Source: Acinetobacter sp. MB5 (GTDB taxonomy: Bacteria > Pseudomonadota > Gammaproteobacteria > Pseudomonadales > Moraxellaceae). From it: DNA of 64,000 nt. Shown one piece after another: positions 1 to 9,105 of the stretch. The notes beneath the pieces were generated by a model that worked only from the letters and a program-made list of their open reading frames with translations, was not told where the DNA came from and did no database searches. The stretch spans positions 1 to 64,000 of the forward strand of contig NZ_POVU01000011.1 in the NCBI RefSeq assembly GCF_003261585.1, written 5' to 3'. The position numbers and the translations under genes were made by a program. Positions within the stretch are counted from its first letter, which is position 1. Every line of letters begins with the position of its first letter.

Positions 1-69
1 GATGTGCAAGGCACGTTTCTGGGCAGTCAAACCGAGCTGCTCAAGGCTGCTGTAAATATTATTAAACAC
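1..69 (-). CDS. Start of an unidentified gene, cut by the left edge (possibly VgrG-like)
   Basis: Reading leftward from a GTG codon at 67-69, the minus strand stays open to the window edge and encodes 23 residues (VFNNIYSSLEQLGLTAQKRA and three more) that look like a normal protein start. An in-frame stop lies upstream at about 106-108, so the protein begins between there and the GTG; no ATG is available in that interval. The residues remind me of the N-terminus of Acinetobacter type VI secretion VgrG proteins, but this is memory of a family pattern and 23 residues cannot settle it. No strong ribosome binding site precedes the GTG. Confidence 0.35.
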   Translation of the reverse strand, partial: MFNNIYSSLEQLGLTAQKRALHI

Positions 70-348
70 GTTTTTTTCTGCTTGGGTTTTATTTTGCGCG
101 GTATGTTACAACAATAACCTCAAGAAAATCATTTTATTTTTGTTAATTTATTCAATATCTTGCATCAATAAATTGTGATTAGGAATGTGGTTTCTTGAAT
201 TAATGCAAATGGATTAACACTTTAAATTTAAAAACGATAAATTACCCAAACTGTATCTATTTAAACCCAAGGCAGGAAATCTCCTGCCTTACTGGCTCTT
301 TGCATAGACATGTTTCATCATCCCTCACCAACACGATCAATTTTGAAT
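70..348. other. AT-rich intergenic region between ssuB and the left-edge gene
   Basis: No gene is seen. The stretch is AT-rich and should hold the promoter of the left-edge gene. The only clear structure is the short hairpin at 269-290 described separately. Confidence 0.5.
269..290 (-). terminator. Possible terminator of the ssu operon
   Basis: A 9-bp perfect inverted repeat (AAGGCAGGA, loop AATC, TCCTGCCTT) lies about 60 bp beyond the ssuB stop. On the minus strand it is followed only by GGGTTTAAA, a poor U-tract, so termination may be weak or Rho-assisted. Confidence 0.45.
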
Positions 349-1137
349 TTAGGTGGCTAAAACTGCATGTAACACCTGTTGTTCAAGCTCTGCAAAACGC
401 ACACCTTTTTGACGTGGTCGGGGTAAATGAACATGAAACTGCTGTGCAATATGTCCTTTGTCGAGCAAGATAATACGGTCTGCCAGTTGCACCGCTTCAC
501 TGACATCATGCGTCACTAAAATGGCAGTAAAGCCTTGTTCACGCCATAATTTTTCAATCAGATTCTGCATGTCTAATCGCGTCAAGGCATCCAGTGCGCC
601 AAGCGGTTCATCTAACAATAAAATTCGTGGACGATGTGCCAGTGCCCGCGCCAATGCTGAACGCTGACGTTGCCCACCCGAAAGCTGACTGGGCCACAGT
701 TTGGCTTTTTCTTTGAGTCCAACTTTTTCCAGTAAGGCAAGCGCCTGTTCTGACTGCTGCTTCGGCAAACCAAGTTTGACGTTGTCCTCAATGCTTTTCC
801 ATGGCAACAAGCGCGGGTCTTGGAACATCACCCGAATATCATTGGCCTGAATCGCAGCCGTCTGTGCAGGTGCAGTAAAACTAATTTTTCCCTGACTGGT
901 CTGTTCTAGCCCTGCGACCAGACGCAGCAAGGTACTTTTACCACAGCCACTACGTCCCACAATCGCCAGAAACTCCCCTGCCTGAATGTCCAGATTGAGG
1001 TTTTCAAGTACAGTGACACTGCCATAATATTTGTTGAGCTGTTGAATATGAATCTCAGCACCGGTGGTGGGTGCAAGCTTCGACTTGGGTGCAGTGACCA
1101 ACTCATCTGCATAATCTGCAACACTTAAATCCGTCAT
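349..1137 (-). CDS. ssuB: Alkanesulfonate ABC transporter, ATP-binding protein SsuB
   Basis: This is the cytoplasmic ATPase that powers import of aliphatic sulfonates as a sulfur source. The 262-residue product has a Walker A motif (GRSGCGKST, residues 61-69), the ABC signature LSGGQ (152-156), Walker B LLLDEP (173-178) and the switch histidine in VTHD (210). I chose the ATG at 1137 because GAGGAG lies just upstream; an in-frame ATG 33 bp earlier has no such site. It is the last gene of ssuADCB, separated from ssuC by about 10 bp. The nitrate/taurine/sulfonate ATPases are close relatives, but the SsuD gene beside it makes sulfonate the likely substrate. Confidence 0.93.
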   Translation of the reverse strand: MTDLSVADYADELVTAPKSKLAPTTGAEIHIQQLNKYYGSVTVLENLNLDIQAGEFLAIVGRSGCGKSTLLRLVAGLEQTSQGKISFTAPAQTAAIQANDIRVMFQDPRLLPWKSIEDNVKLGLPKQQSEQALALLEKVGLKEKAKLWPSQLSGGQRQRSALARALAHRPRILLLDEPLGALDALTRLDMQNLIEKLWREQGFTAILVTHDVSEAVQLADRIILLDKGHIAQQFHVHLPRPRQKGVRFAELEQQVLHAVLAT

Positions 1138-1147
1138 GATGCTCTCC

Positions 1148-1927
1148 TCAATCGTGTTGATAACCCGCATGCCAGCGCAGTAAATAACGTTCTAGATAAT
1201 GGGCAAAAACATCCGCCAGTTTACCCAGTAAGGCGTAGAGTAGAATCCCGACCAAAACCACATCGGTTTGCAAAAATTCACGGGCATTCATGGTCATATA
1301 CCCGATGCCTGCCTGTGCAGAGATGGTTTCAGCAACGATTAATAAGACCCAGACCAAACCCAGTGCAAAGCGTAAACCGACTAAAATCGAAGGCATCGCG
1401 CCGGGTAAAATAATGTCTTTATACAACTGCCAGCGGGTCAAGCCATAGCTTTTGCCCATTTCAATCAACTGCGGATCAACGGAGCGAATACCATGATAGG
1501 TATTGATATAAATCGGGAAAAATACCCCAATCGCCACTAAGAACAGTTTTGCCGATTCATCAATTCCGAACCATAAAATCACCAAAGGAATGAGCGCCAG
1601 TGCAGGAATATTACGAATCATCTGCAAGGTGGTATCTAAGAGCGTTGAGGCAATTTTCGATGAACCATTGAGTAACCCGAGCAACAAGCCCAAACCACCA
1701 CCGACCAACAAACCGAGCAAGGCACGCCCTGCACTAATCTTGACGTGATGCCAAAGCTCACCACTCACAGACAACGACCAAAAGGCGCTAAGCACAGCCG
1801 ATGGCGCAGGTAAAATCCGACTCTCCAATAATCCTGTGACCGAAGCGACTTGCCAGAAAATCACCAGTGCCGCAGGCACCAGCCAAGGCAACGTGCGTTG
1901 CCCAAGCCGTTTTACCACTTGGGTCAT
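1148..1927 (-). CDS. ssuC: Alkanesulfonate ABC transporter permease SsuC
   Basis: This inner-membrane permease of the sulfonate importer has 259 residues, typical for SsuC. After a basic N-terminus ([15 protein letters not shown]) it has about six hydrophobic segments, and the region around [21 protein letters not shown] is the cytoplasmic EAA loop that contacts the ATPase. The start codon overlaps the ssuD stop by 4 bp (ATGA), which implies translational coupling. With ssuA and ssuB it makes a complete type I importer. It belongs to the TauC/SsuC/NrtB group, and its assignment to sulfonate comes from the operon. Confidence 0.93.
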   Translation of the reverse strand: MTQVVKRLGQRTLPWLVPAALVIFWQVASVTGLLESRILPAPSAVLSAFWSLSVSGELWHHVKISAGRALLGLLVGGGLGLLLGLLNGSSKIASTLLDTTLQMIRNIPALALIPLVILWFGIDESAKLFLVAIGVFFPIYINTYHGIRSVDPQLIEMGKSYGLTRWQLYKDIILPGAMPSILVGLRFALGLVWVLLIVAETISAQAGIGYMTMNAREFLQTDVVLVGILLYALLGKLADVFAHYLERYLLRWHAGYQHD

Positions 1928-3099
1928 ACCGCCTCCTCTGCCCGTTGACGTTTTTTGTCTTCATCAGGCACATAGTTGTTGGCAATAATCTCGCCAAAGG
2001 GTCCAGTCAAATTGGGCTGTGACAGTTTTTTACGGGTTTCTAAAGGCAATAATGGGAACACCAATTCAGCAAAACGAATCGATTCTTCCAAATGCGGATA
2101 ACCCGAGAAAATAAAGGTGCTGATGCCCAAATCGGCATATTCTTGGATACGTGCTGCCACCGTTTCAGGATCACCCACCAAGGCTGTCCCTGCACCACCG
2201 CGCACCAAGCCAATGCCTGCCCATAAGTTGGGCGATACTTCCAGTTTGTCACGGCGACCACCATGCAAAGCAGCCATACGATGCTGACCCACCGAATCCA
2301 TTTGCGAGAATTTCTTCTGTGCAGCCGCAATGGTGTGGTCATCGACATATTGAATCAGTTCATTCGCCGCTGCCCATGCCTGTTCATTGGTTTCACGCAC
2401 AATCACATGCAGACGGATACCGTAATTTAAGCTGCGTCCTTTGGCTTCAGCTTTGGCACGTACCACGGCAATCTTTTCTTTGACCGCAGCAGGTGGCTCA
2501 CCCCAAGTCAGGTAGGTATCGACCTGTTCTGCCGCCAAATCAATCGCCACGTCGGAAGAACCCCCAAACCACAGCGGTGGATACGGTTGTTGTACAGGAG
2601 GATAAAGCAGTTTGGCATCATCAACATTTAAGTGTTTACCATGGAAACTGAATGATTCACCTGTATGCGAACGGGTTAAAACCTCGCGCCAGATTTTCAC
2701 GTATTCATTGGCTGTTTCATAACGGGTAGCATGGTCTTCATACAAGCCATCGCCTTTCAACTCTTGCTCATCGCCCCCTGTCACCAAGTTGAGTAGCACA
2801 CGACCATTGGACAAGCGGTCAAAAGTTGCTGCCATACGCGCTGCCAAGGCAGGAGTGGTCACCCCTGGGCGCAGCGCCACCAAGAATTTCAGATTTTGCG
2901 TGGCATCAATCAGGCTTGCCGCAGTAATCCACGGATCTTCACAAGAACGTCCTGTTGGAATGAGTACCCCTTCATAGCCCAAGTTGTCGACCGCAACGGC
3001 AATCTGCTTCATATAGGCATGATCCACCTGACGCGCGCCTTTGCTCGTGCCTAAATAACGACTGTCACCATGAGTAGGGATAAACCAGAAAATTTTCAT
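1924..3099 (-). CDS. ssuD: FMNH2-dependent alkanesulfonate monooxygenase SsuD
   Basis: SsuD cleaves C1 to longer alkanesulfonates to an aldehyde and sulfite using reduced FMN and O2 in the cytoplasm. The 391-residue length and the start [18 protein letters not shown] are characteristic of this bacterial-luciferase-fold enzyme, as are the blocks [20 protein letters not shown] and [25 protein letters not shown] precedes the ATG. The gene sits between the binding protein and permease genes and overlaps ssuC by 4 bp. No flavin reductase gene (ssuE) is in this operon, so reduced flavin must come from elsewhere in the genome. Confidence 0.96.
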   Translation of the reverse strand: MKIFWFIPTHGDSRYLGTSKGARQVDHAYMKQIAVAVDNLGYEGVLIPTGRSCEDPWITAASLIDATQNLKFLVALRPGVTTPALAARMAATFDRLSNGRVLLNLVTGGDEQELKGDGLYEDHATRYETANEYVKIWREVLTRSHTGESFSFHGKHLNVDDAKLLYPPVQQPYPPLWFGGSSDVAIDLAAEQVDTYLTWGEPPAAVKEKIAVVRAKAEAKGRSLNYGIRLHVIVRETNEQAWAAANELIQYVDDHTIAAAQKKFSQMDSVGQHRMAALHGGRRDKLEVSPNLWAGIGLVRGGAGTALVGDPETVAARIQEYADLGISTFIFSGYPHLEESIRFAELVFPLLPLETRKKLSQPNLTGPFGEIIANNYVPDEDKKRQRAEEAV

Positions 3100-3156
3100 T
3101 GTGTTGTTCCTTTAAATGTTAAATATCGATTTTGGTCTGTGAAACCCTGAACGCGC

Positions 3157-4149
3157 TTAGTGCTGCGACCAGATAATTTGGTTGATCTCGATCTGTTTAG
3201 GGATCAACTTCTCTTGATAAAAACGATCGGCAATCTCTTGCTGTGCCTTGACCACTTCAGGGGTGATCGGCTGGGTCAGTGACGGCTTATAGCGTTTGTC
3301 GAGTACACGCTGAGCGATGTCTGCATTTAAACCTGTCGCGTCTTGATACAGTTTCAACGACTCCTGAGGATGATCGACAATCCACTGCGCAGCATGATTC
3401 AGCGTGTTCAAGAACTGCTTGGTTTCCTGAGAATGGGCTTTAACAAAATCAGGATTACCAATCACAAAGTTATAGGTGGTTTCAAACGCTGTGCCGTCAA
3501 TGATCGGGCGGGCATGCCCTTGTACTTCTGCGGCACTGTAGAACGGTTCCCAAATTGCCCATGCATCGACTGATTTTTTATCTAGCGCAGCGCGCGCATC
3601 GGCAGGCGCTAACCAAATCGGTTGAATGTCATTCCACGTCAGATTGGCTTTCTTCAAAACCCGCCCAAGCAAGTCATGGGCGCTTGAGCCTTTTTGTACT
3701 GCAATGCGCTTGCCTTTTAAGTCCGCAATGCTTTTGATCGGGCTATCATTGGGCACAAGTACCGCTTGCCATTTCGGATGAACATTTTCATAACCGACAT
3801 ACACAATGCCTTTATCCGCCGCTTGGGCAAAAATCGACGGCGTATTGCCGACCGAACCCAAATCCACCGCACCCACGGCTAAAGCTTCAAGCATTTGCGG
3901 CCCTGCGGGAAACTCTTTCCATTCAATCTTGGTTTTTGGAAACTCTTTTTCCAGCAAGTGCTGCTGTTTTAAAATAATTGAATTTAAAGATGATTTTTGA
4001 AAGCCAATGCTTAAAGTCTTTAGCTCGGTTTTCGGCTGAGATGCTGCCTGAGCATTGCCCTGTGGCTGTTCAGCAGGTTTGCTGCATGCACTCAGCGCCA
4101 AACTTAAACCTGTGCAACCAATCACTGACCACTGTTGAATACGATTCAT
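3157..4149 (-). CDS. ssuA: Aliphatic sulfonate-binding lipoprotein SsuA
   Basis: This is the periplasmic substrate-binding protein of the SsuABC importer (330 residues). The N-terminus carries a lipoprotein signal with the lipobox LSAC and Cys22 as predicted lipidation site, so it is probably membrane-anchored rather than free. The mature part shows the SsuA/TauA/NMT1-like pattern, for example GSVGNTPSIFAQAADKGI and KGKRIAVQKGSSAHDLLG. GAGGA precedes the ATG. It is first in the operon, and the long upstream gap with paired direct repeats (4241-4290) is the likely control region. Expression under sulfate limitation (CysB/Cbl type) is known for ssu genes but not visible here. Confidence 0.92.
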   Translation of the reverse strand: MNRIQQWSVIGCTGLSLALSACSKPAEQPQGNAQAASQPKTELKTLSIGFQKSSLNSIILKQQHLLEKEFPKTKIEWKEFPAGPQMLEALAVGAVDLGSVGNTPSIFAQAADKGIVYVGYENVHPKWQAVLVPNDSPIKSIADLKGKRIAVQKGSSAHDLLGRVLKKANLTWNDIQPIWLAPADARAALDKKSVDAWAIWEPFYSAAEVQGHARPIIDGTAFETTYNFVIGNPDFVKAHSQETKQFLNTLNHAAQWIVDHPQESLKLYQDATGLNADIAQRVLDKRYKPSLTQPITPEVVKAQQEIADRFYQEKLIPKQIEINQIIWSQH

Positions 4150-4240
4150 CTTGTTTAGATCCTCAATATCAAGTTAATTCAAAAATATGTTGATAAAATT
4201 CAGTTACATTCGTGCAAACTGACAACAAATTACTGGCATA

Positions 4241-4290
4241 ACCGCAAAGGATGGAAGTTGAATAGATGACACCGCAAAGGTGTGAAGTGG
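4241..4290. promoter_or_regulatory. Paired direct repeats upstream of ssuA
   Basis: ACCGCAAAGG occurs exactly at 4241-4250 and again at 4271-4280. The ten bases after each copy are also similar (atggaagttg and tgtgaagtgg). The copies start 30 bp apart, close to three helical turns, as expected for cooperative binding sites. A role in ssu control is inference. Confidence 0.4.
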
Positions 4291-4551
4291 TACACAGCGA
4301 TTCATGGCTTTCTGCACTCTTTTAACAAAAATGATCTGGAAGCCCATACCTTAAAGCTTTGTCTTTTGTAGAAAAATGAAGAAAAAATGGGATAGTTATG
4401 AATGCTTTTGCATAAGAAATTTTCTGCAAAGCTTTGCAAAGTTTTTGATAATCAATCGACAGTTCAATTTTTAAAATAATTTATTTTTATACAGAGACTT
4501 ATTTATTTTTAAATCTAAAAAATGTGCAAATTGCAGCATTAAAATACCAAT

Positions 4552-4574
4552 AGCCACATTCCTTGTGGCTTTTT
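4552..4574. terminator. Hairpin downstream of the deaminase gene
   Basis: AGCCACA and TGTGGCT form a 7-bp stem around loop TTCCT, followed by TTTT on the plus strand. It lies 34 bp past the end of the minus-strand deaminase gene, but the better U-tract is on the plus strand, so orientation is uncertain. Confidence 0.45.
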
Positions 4575-4607
4575 AAGCTATACATAGCAGAATTTCAGAT
4601 ATCACCT

Positions 4608-5093
4608 TTAGCGGCTTTGCCAAAAACTCAGTTGCAAATCAGCAGTCTCCTGCTCCAGTTCAGCCACAGGGCCAATTAATTCAATGTCTTTTTGTCCATG
4701 TGCAAACACATACGCTGAAGACACGCTCATGGTCGGGTTTTCACTGTGATTGCCCGTACATTCCAGTAACCGTGTTTCACTCATGCCATACACCACCCGC
4801 CCAATGTTGGCCCAGTAAATGGTGCCTGCACACATGCAACACGGTTCAACGGCAGTATATAAAGTGCATTGCCATAAATATTCAGGTGGATAATTTGTGG
4901 CAGCCACCCGCGCCAGTGTCGATTCAGCATGATTGACCGTATCGATATTGCACTGGGTCAGTAAAACCGTTTCGTGGTCAGGTGCGACCAGTACCGCACC
5001 AAAGGGATGATGCCCTAAAGAAATGGCGCGTTTTCCCACATCATTGGACAAGCGTAAAAAACGTAAAATTTGTTCGGAATTGGGTGTCGACAT
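4608..5093 (-). CDS. Nucleoside/nucleobase deaminase (CMP/dCMP deaminase fold)
   Basis: This 161-residue zinc hydrolase probably deaminates a purine or pyrimidine base or nucleoside, releasing ammonia. The zinc site is complete: His55-Ala-Glu57 (proton shuttle) and Cys85-x-x-Cys88 within EPCCMCAG. The following IYWANIGRVVYGMSE resembles guanine-deaminase-type members of the family more than TadA, which normally carries longer RNA-binding elements. AAGGAAA precedes the ATG. It lies next to a BMP-type nucleoside importer on the same strand, with a 312-bp gap, so a role in using imported nucleosides or bases is plausible. The exact substrate cannot be read from sequence. Confidence 0.82.
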   Translation of the reverse strand: MSTPNSEQILRFLRLSNDVGKRAISLGHHPFGAVLVAPDHETVLLTQCNIDTVNHAESTLARVAATNYPPEYLWQCTLYTAVEPCCMCAGTIYWANIGRVVYGMSETRLLECTGNHSENPTMSVSSAYVFAHGQKDIELIGPVAELEQETADLQLSFWQSR

Positions 5094-5405
5094 GGGGTTT
5101 CCTTAAGTTGAGCCTGTGATAGCTCAGACTGATTCTAATTAGAATCCAACATAAAAATTGTAGAAATAATAGGATCCATGGGAACGTCAGTTGCATGTTT
5201 GAGGTCAGGACTACATTTGTAAGGTATTGTTTTTCAATACATCAAGACAGTGATGGTCTTTGACCGAGTTTGCAACTGACAAATGGTTTTGCCTACTTTT
5301 CCCGAAAGAAAAGTAGGTCGAACCGAAGGTTAATCAAGACATATCCGTCAAAACAGTAAGACTCCGTTATGACATTCAATATCTTAGATAAATGTCTTAA
5401 TTGAC
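5094..5405. other. Intergenic region with a palindromic element
   Basis: No gene is seen in these 312 bases. They separate the deaminase gene from the importer genes and contain the palindrome at 5292-5317. Confidence 0.5.
5292..5317. repeat. Palindromic REP-like hairpin
   Basis: CCTACTTTTC and GAAAAGTAGG form a perfect 10-bp inverted repeat around CCGAAA. There is no U-tract on either side. It resembles dispersed intergenic palindromes in gammaproteobacteria; only one copy was noticed in this window, so the repeat status is inferred. Confidence 0.4.
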
Positions 5406-6323
5406 CTAAGGCAAAAAAGTCTTACCCAACGAAGCAGGCAAATTCATCTTTAACAACTTCTTATCCCGAGAAATCAGCACCAACACCAAAATCGTTGCGA
5501 CATAAGGCAATGCCGCTAAAAACTCGGTTGGCACATTAATCCCAAGTGCCTGCGCATGTAGCTGCAAAATGGTCACACCACCAAACAGATATGCGCCCAA
5601 CAGCAAACGTGCAGGTTTCCACGCGGCAAACACCACCAATGCAATCGCAATCCAACCGCGCCCTGCCACCATGTTTTCAATCCACATCGGGGTATAAACC
5701 GTCGATAAAAATGCACCACCAATCCCCGCCATCGCACCGCCAAAAAGTACAGCACCATAACGAATTGCCAATACGTGATAACCCATCGCATGTGCACTTT
5801 CAGGCGATTCCCCCACGGCTTTGAGCAACAAGCCCAAACGGGTTTTTGCCAGTACCCACCACACCAGCACAAAAGCCAGTAAGGACAGATACACCACATA
5901 GTTTTGCTGGAACAAAATTGGGCCAATAAACGGAATCTTGGACAGCACAGGCACATTCATATTTTGCAGTCCTGGCAATGCCTGACTGACATAGTTCTGC
6001 CCGATAAAAGAGGACATTCCCATGCCAAAAATGGTCAGTGCCAAGCCACACGCCGACTGGTTGGTGCTAAGTGACAAGCTGAAAAAGGCAAAAATCAATG
6101 CCATCAACATGCCTGCGCCTGCGCCCACCCACAGCGCGGTAAATACGCTCAAATCAAACTGAACCGAAAGTGCAAATGCAGCAATTGCCCCAACCAGCAT
6201 CATGCCTTCAACCCCGAGGTTAATCACCCCTGTGCGCTCTGCCACCAGTTCGCCCAAACCTGCAAAAATCAAAGGGGTCGCAGCAGCAACTGTGGTCGCT
6301 AAAATTGCGGTCATTTCTAACAT
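5406..6323 (-). CDS. BMP-type ABC transporter permease (nucleoside importer, NupQ-like)
   Basis: This 305-residue inner-membrane permease has about eight to ten hydrophobic segments. The N-terminal block TPLIFAGLGELVAERTGVINLGVEGMML is typical of the second permease of nucleoside (YufOPQ/NupOPQ-type) and some sugar importers. It is the last gene of the transporter set and starts 15 bp after the first permease gene. Substrate is inferred from the BMP-family binding protein and the nearby deaminase. Confidence 0.85.
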   Translation of the reverse strand: MLEMTAILATTVAAATPLIFAGLGELVAERTGVINLGVEGMMLVGAIAAFALSVQFDLSVFTALWVGAGAGMLMALIFAFFSLSLSTNQSACGLALTIFGMGMSSFIGQNYVSQALPGLQNMNVPVLSKIPFIGPILFQQNYVVYLSLLAFVLVWWVLAKTRLGLLLKAVGESPESAHAMGYHVLAIRYGAVLFGGAMAGIGGAFLSTVYTPMWIENMVAGRGWIAIALVVFAAWKPARLLLGAYLFGGVTILQLHAQALGINVPTEFLAALPYVATILVLVLISRDKKLLKMNLPASLGKTFLP

Positions 6324-6338
6324 ATCCGTATTCTCCTT

Positions 6339-7430
6339 TTAGCCTTGGGTTGCCAGCACAGTCGGTTTGGTTTTCTTTTTCAAGAAGCGGTATTTATTTT
6401 CAATAAAGGCATCGGCTGCCAGTAAAAACATCAACAATAAACCTTGGAATACGCCTGCAATCGCCACAGGAAGTTGCAACTGCATTTGTGCCATTTCCCC
6501 GCCCAAATAAATCAATGCCATCAGAAATGCTGAAAGCACAATCCCAATCGGGTTTAAGCGCCCCAAATACGCCACAATAATCGCGGCATAGCCATACCCT
6601 GGCGACAAGTTTGGATTGAGCTGACCAATCGGCCCTGCCACTTCACAAATCCCTGCCAAGCCTGCCATCAAACCCGATAAAATCAGGCTAAACCACACGG
6701 TTTTTTTCGCAGAAAAACCTGCATATTGCGCTGCCGCAGCGGCTTGTCCACTGACTTCGAGCTGAAACACCTGCATGCTTTTTTTCACGAAAATCCAGAA
6801 CACAATCACCAACAGCAAAGTCAAAAATACCGAGGCATTAATCCGTGTCGTTTCAGTAATCAACGGCAATAAACTTTGATCACTGAACATCACCGATTGC
6901 GGGAAGTTCATGCCATTTGGGTCACGCCAAGGACCATTAATCAAATACAGTAAGATAAAACCTGCGACATAGTTCAGCATCAGTGTGGTCAGGGTTTCTT
7001 CGGCATTAAATGCGGTTTTCAGTAAGGCTGGAATTGCGCCCCAGACTGCGCCACCGAGTGCGCCCATCATCAGCATCAGTGGCAATGTCCAAGCGCCTTC
7101 ATGCCCATAACATAAAATGGCAACACCACCGCCAAAGATCGCACCCATGGTCAACTGACCTTCCGCACCGATATTAAACAGCTTGGCACGAAAACCGATT
7201 GATAACCCTAAAGCAATTAAAATCAGAGGACTGGCTTTCACCACCAGTTCACTCCAACCGTACATGGTGGTGAGTGGCTCAATAAAGAAAATGTATAAGG
7301 TTTTCAGCGGTGCATAACCAAGAAAACGAAACAGAATCATGCCAACCAACAAAGTAAAGACAATCGCTAAAACGGGCGATAACCATTTCATTAAACGAGA
7401 TGGATATTCGCGGGGTTGTAATAAATGCAT
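6339..7430 (-). CDS. BMP-type ABC transporter permease (NupP-like)
   Basis: This 363-residue permease is the longer partner of the heterodimeric membrane channel. It has about nine or ten membrane segments and the conserved block GLSIGFRAKLFNIGAEGQLTMGAIFGG followed later by GPIGQLNPNLSPGYGYAAIIVAYLGRLNPIG, both diagnostic for this branch. The C-terminal tail is basic (KYRFLKKKTKP). It lies 10 bp downstream of the ATPase gene, so the two are co-transcribed. Confidence 0.87.
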   Translation of the reverse strand: MHLLQPREYPSRLMKWLSPVLAIVFTLLVGMILFRFLGYAPLKTLYIFFIEPLTTMYGWSELVVKASPLILIALGLSIGFRAKLFNIGAEGQLTMGAIFGGGVAILCYGHEGAWTLPLMLMMGALGGAVWGAIPALLKTAFNAEETLTTLMLNYVAGFILLYLINGPWRDPNGMNFPQSVMFSDQSLLPLITETTRINASVFLTLLLVIVFWIFVKKSMQVFQLEVSGQAAAAAQYAGFSAKKTVWFSLILSGLMAGLAGICEVAGPIGQLNPNLSPGYGYAAIIVAYLGRLNPIGIVLSAFLMALIYLGGEMAQMQLQLPVAIAGVFQGLLLMFLLAADAFIENKYRFLKKKTKPTVLATQG

Positions 7431-7440
7431 GTCCTTGTCC

Positions 7441-8982
7441 TCAACTCATCTCAGCCACAGGGGCAGACTGCATCTGCTCGTGCTGGTTTAATCCTGACAT
7501 CAATAAGCCGATTTGTTCGGCATTGGTACTGGCGGTTGGCATGGCATCTGAAAGCTTGCCCTGCGCCAATACACAAATTCGGTCACTAATTTCAAATAAT
7601 TCTTCGAGTTCTTCCGACACCACCACAATCGCTACGCCTTGTCGGGACAGGTCAATCAGGGTTTGCCGAATAAACATGGATGCGCCAATATCGACCCCCC
7701 ATGTCGGCTGAGAGATAATCAGCACTTCAGGGTTTTGTAGAATTTCACGCCCGACAATAAATTTCTGTAAATTCCCACCTGACAGCGAGCGCGCTTCTGC
7801 GGCTGCGCCACTGGCTTTGACGGTAAATTTCTCAATGCACTGTTCGGTAAAAGCTTTGACTTTGGCAAAGTTGATCAGCTTAAAACGCGTCAGACCTTTA
7901 CGATGCGCGGTCAACAAGGCATTTTGCGAAAGCGTCATATTCGGTACAGCACCGCGTCCCAAACGCTCCTCTGGTACAAAACCCAGACCAATATCACGGC
8001 GTTTGCCTGCATTCAGCGAGTTGATGCGTTGTCCTTTCAGCAGAACCTCACCGTGTTTGGCGAGGGTTTCTCCCGACAACAAACTCAGTAATTCCGCCTG
8101 ACCATTGCCCGAAATGCCTGCAATCCCCAAAATCTCACCGGTGTTGACACTCAGATTGACCTCTTTGAGTGGCATGGCAAATGGATCATCCGAAGTAAAG
8201 CTCAGTTGCTTGACCTGAAAAATCTGCTGTGGCTCACCTGCATAAGCGGTATGGCTATAGGTCGGCAATTCACGCCCAATCATCAGGCTGGCGAGTTCAC
8301 TGGTCGTTTTCTGTTTGGGATTAACATTGCCTGTGACTTTGCCTGAACGAATAATCGTGGCTTCATCACACAGCTCCTGAATTTCATGCAATTTATGGCT
8401 GATGTATAAAATCGAGACATCTTGTGCTGCAAGTTTTTTCAGGGTTTTAAACAGCTGCTTCACCGCTTGTGGGGTCAGCACCGAAGTCGGCTCATCCAAA
8501 ATCAGCAAAGACGGGTTTTGCAATAAACAGCGAATAATCTCGACCCGTTGTCGCTCACCGACCGACAAGCTATGCACCTCACGGCGTGGGTCAATTGGCA
8601 AGCCATATTCTTCAGATACGGTTTTGATTTTTTCGCTCAGCTGTTTCAGATCGAGGCTTTTGTCTAAACCCAAATAAATATTTTCAGCAACGGTCAGGGT
8701 TTCAAACAGCGAAAAATGTTGATACACCATGCCAATGCCCAACTTTCGTGCCATAGAGGGGCTATCGATGCTTTCTTCTTTACCATTCCAGACCAGCGAA
8801 CCTTGGTCGGCTTTGACTGCGCCATAGATGATTTTCATCAAGGTGCTTTTACCTGCACCATTTTCACCCAGTACCGCGTGGATCTGCCCTGGCATTACCC
8901 TTAAATGAATCTGGTCATTGGCTTTGAGGGAGTTATAGCTTTTGCTCACCCCGATAAGCTCTAAACGTGGAACTGTGGTCAT
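7441..8982 (-). CDS. BMP-type ABC transporter, double ATP-binding protein (NupO-like)
   Basis: This 513-residue protein carries two fused ABC domains. The first has a normal Walker A (GENGAGKST, about residues 39-47), signature LSVGERQRVEI and Walker B LLILDEPTSVLTP. The second has a degenerate P-loop (GISGNGQAELL) and signature LSGGNLQKFI, which is normal for the ribose/nucleoside class, where one site is catalytically weak. It supplies energy for the two downstream permeases. It follows the binding-protein gene after a 123-bp gap that contains a terminator-like hairpin. Confidence 0.9.
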   Translation of the reverse strand: MTTVPRLELIGVSKSYNSLKANDQIHLRVMPGQIHAVLGENGAGKSTLMKIIYGAVKADQGSLVWNGKEESIDSPSMARKLGIGMVYQHFSLFETLTVAENIYLGLDKSLDLKQLSEKIKTVSEEYGLPIDPRREVHSLSVGERQRVEIIRCLLQNPSLLILDEPTSVLTPQAVKQLFKTLKKLAAQDVSILYISHKLHEIQELCDEATIIRSGKVTGNVNPKQKTTSELASLMIGRELPTYSHTAYAGEPQQIFQVKQLSFTSDDPFAMPLKEVNLSVNTGEILGIAGISGNGQAELLSLLSGETLAKHGEVLLKGQRINSLNAGKRRDIGLGFVPEERLGRGAVPNMTLSQNALLTAHRKGLTRFKLINFAKVKAFTEQCIEKFTVKASGAAAEARSLSGGNLQKFIVGREILQNPEVLIISQPTWGVDIGASMFIRQTLIDLSRQGVAIVVVSEELEELFEISDRICVLAQGKLSDAMPTASTNAEQIGLLMSGLNQHEQMQSAPVAEMS

Positions 8983-9050
8983 TGTCTAAATCACCCATGC
9001 TTTTAATGTCTTCATTCGTACTTGTTGTTCTAATTTGCAAGCTCTATGCC

Positions 9051-9086
9051 AAAAAAATGCACCCGAGTTGCGGACAACTGGGTGCA
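9051..9086 (-). terminator. Intra-operon terminator or attenuator after the binding-protein gene
   Basis: On the minus strand a 12-bp stem with one bulged base (bases 9058-9086, loop TCCG) is followed by seven T. It stands between the binding-protein gene and the ATPase gene. Such partial terminators are common where the binding protein is needed in excess over the membrane parts. Confidence 0.75.
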
Positions 9087-9105
9087 GGAGTAAAGCGCTG
9101 AGTGA

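Larger units (their letters stand above)
4150..4607. other. Upstream region of the ssu operon (no gene)
   Basis: These 458 AT-rich bases hold no coding sequence that I can support. They contain two imperfect 20-bp direct repeats (4241-4260 and 4271-4290) and a hairpin at 4552-4574 just past the deaminase gene. The ssuA promoter must lie here, but I could not pick -35/-10 boxes with confidence. Confidence 0.5.

Noticed and set aside
4241..4290. Short CRISPR-like direct repeats
   Set aside because: There are only two imperfect copies with a 10-bp gap and no cas genes; a regulatory site is more likely.
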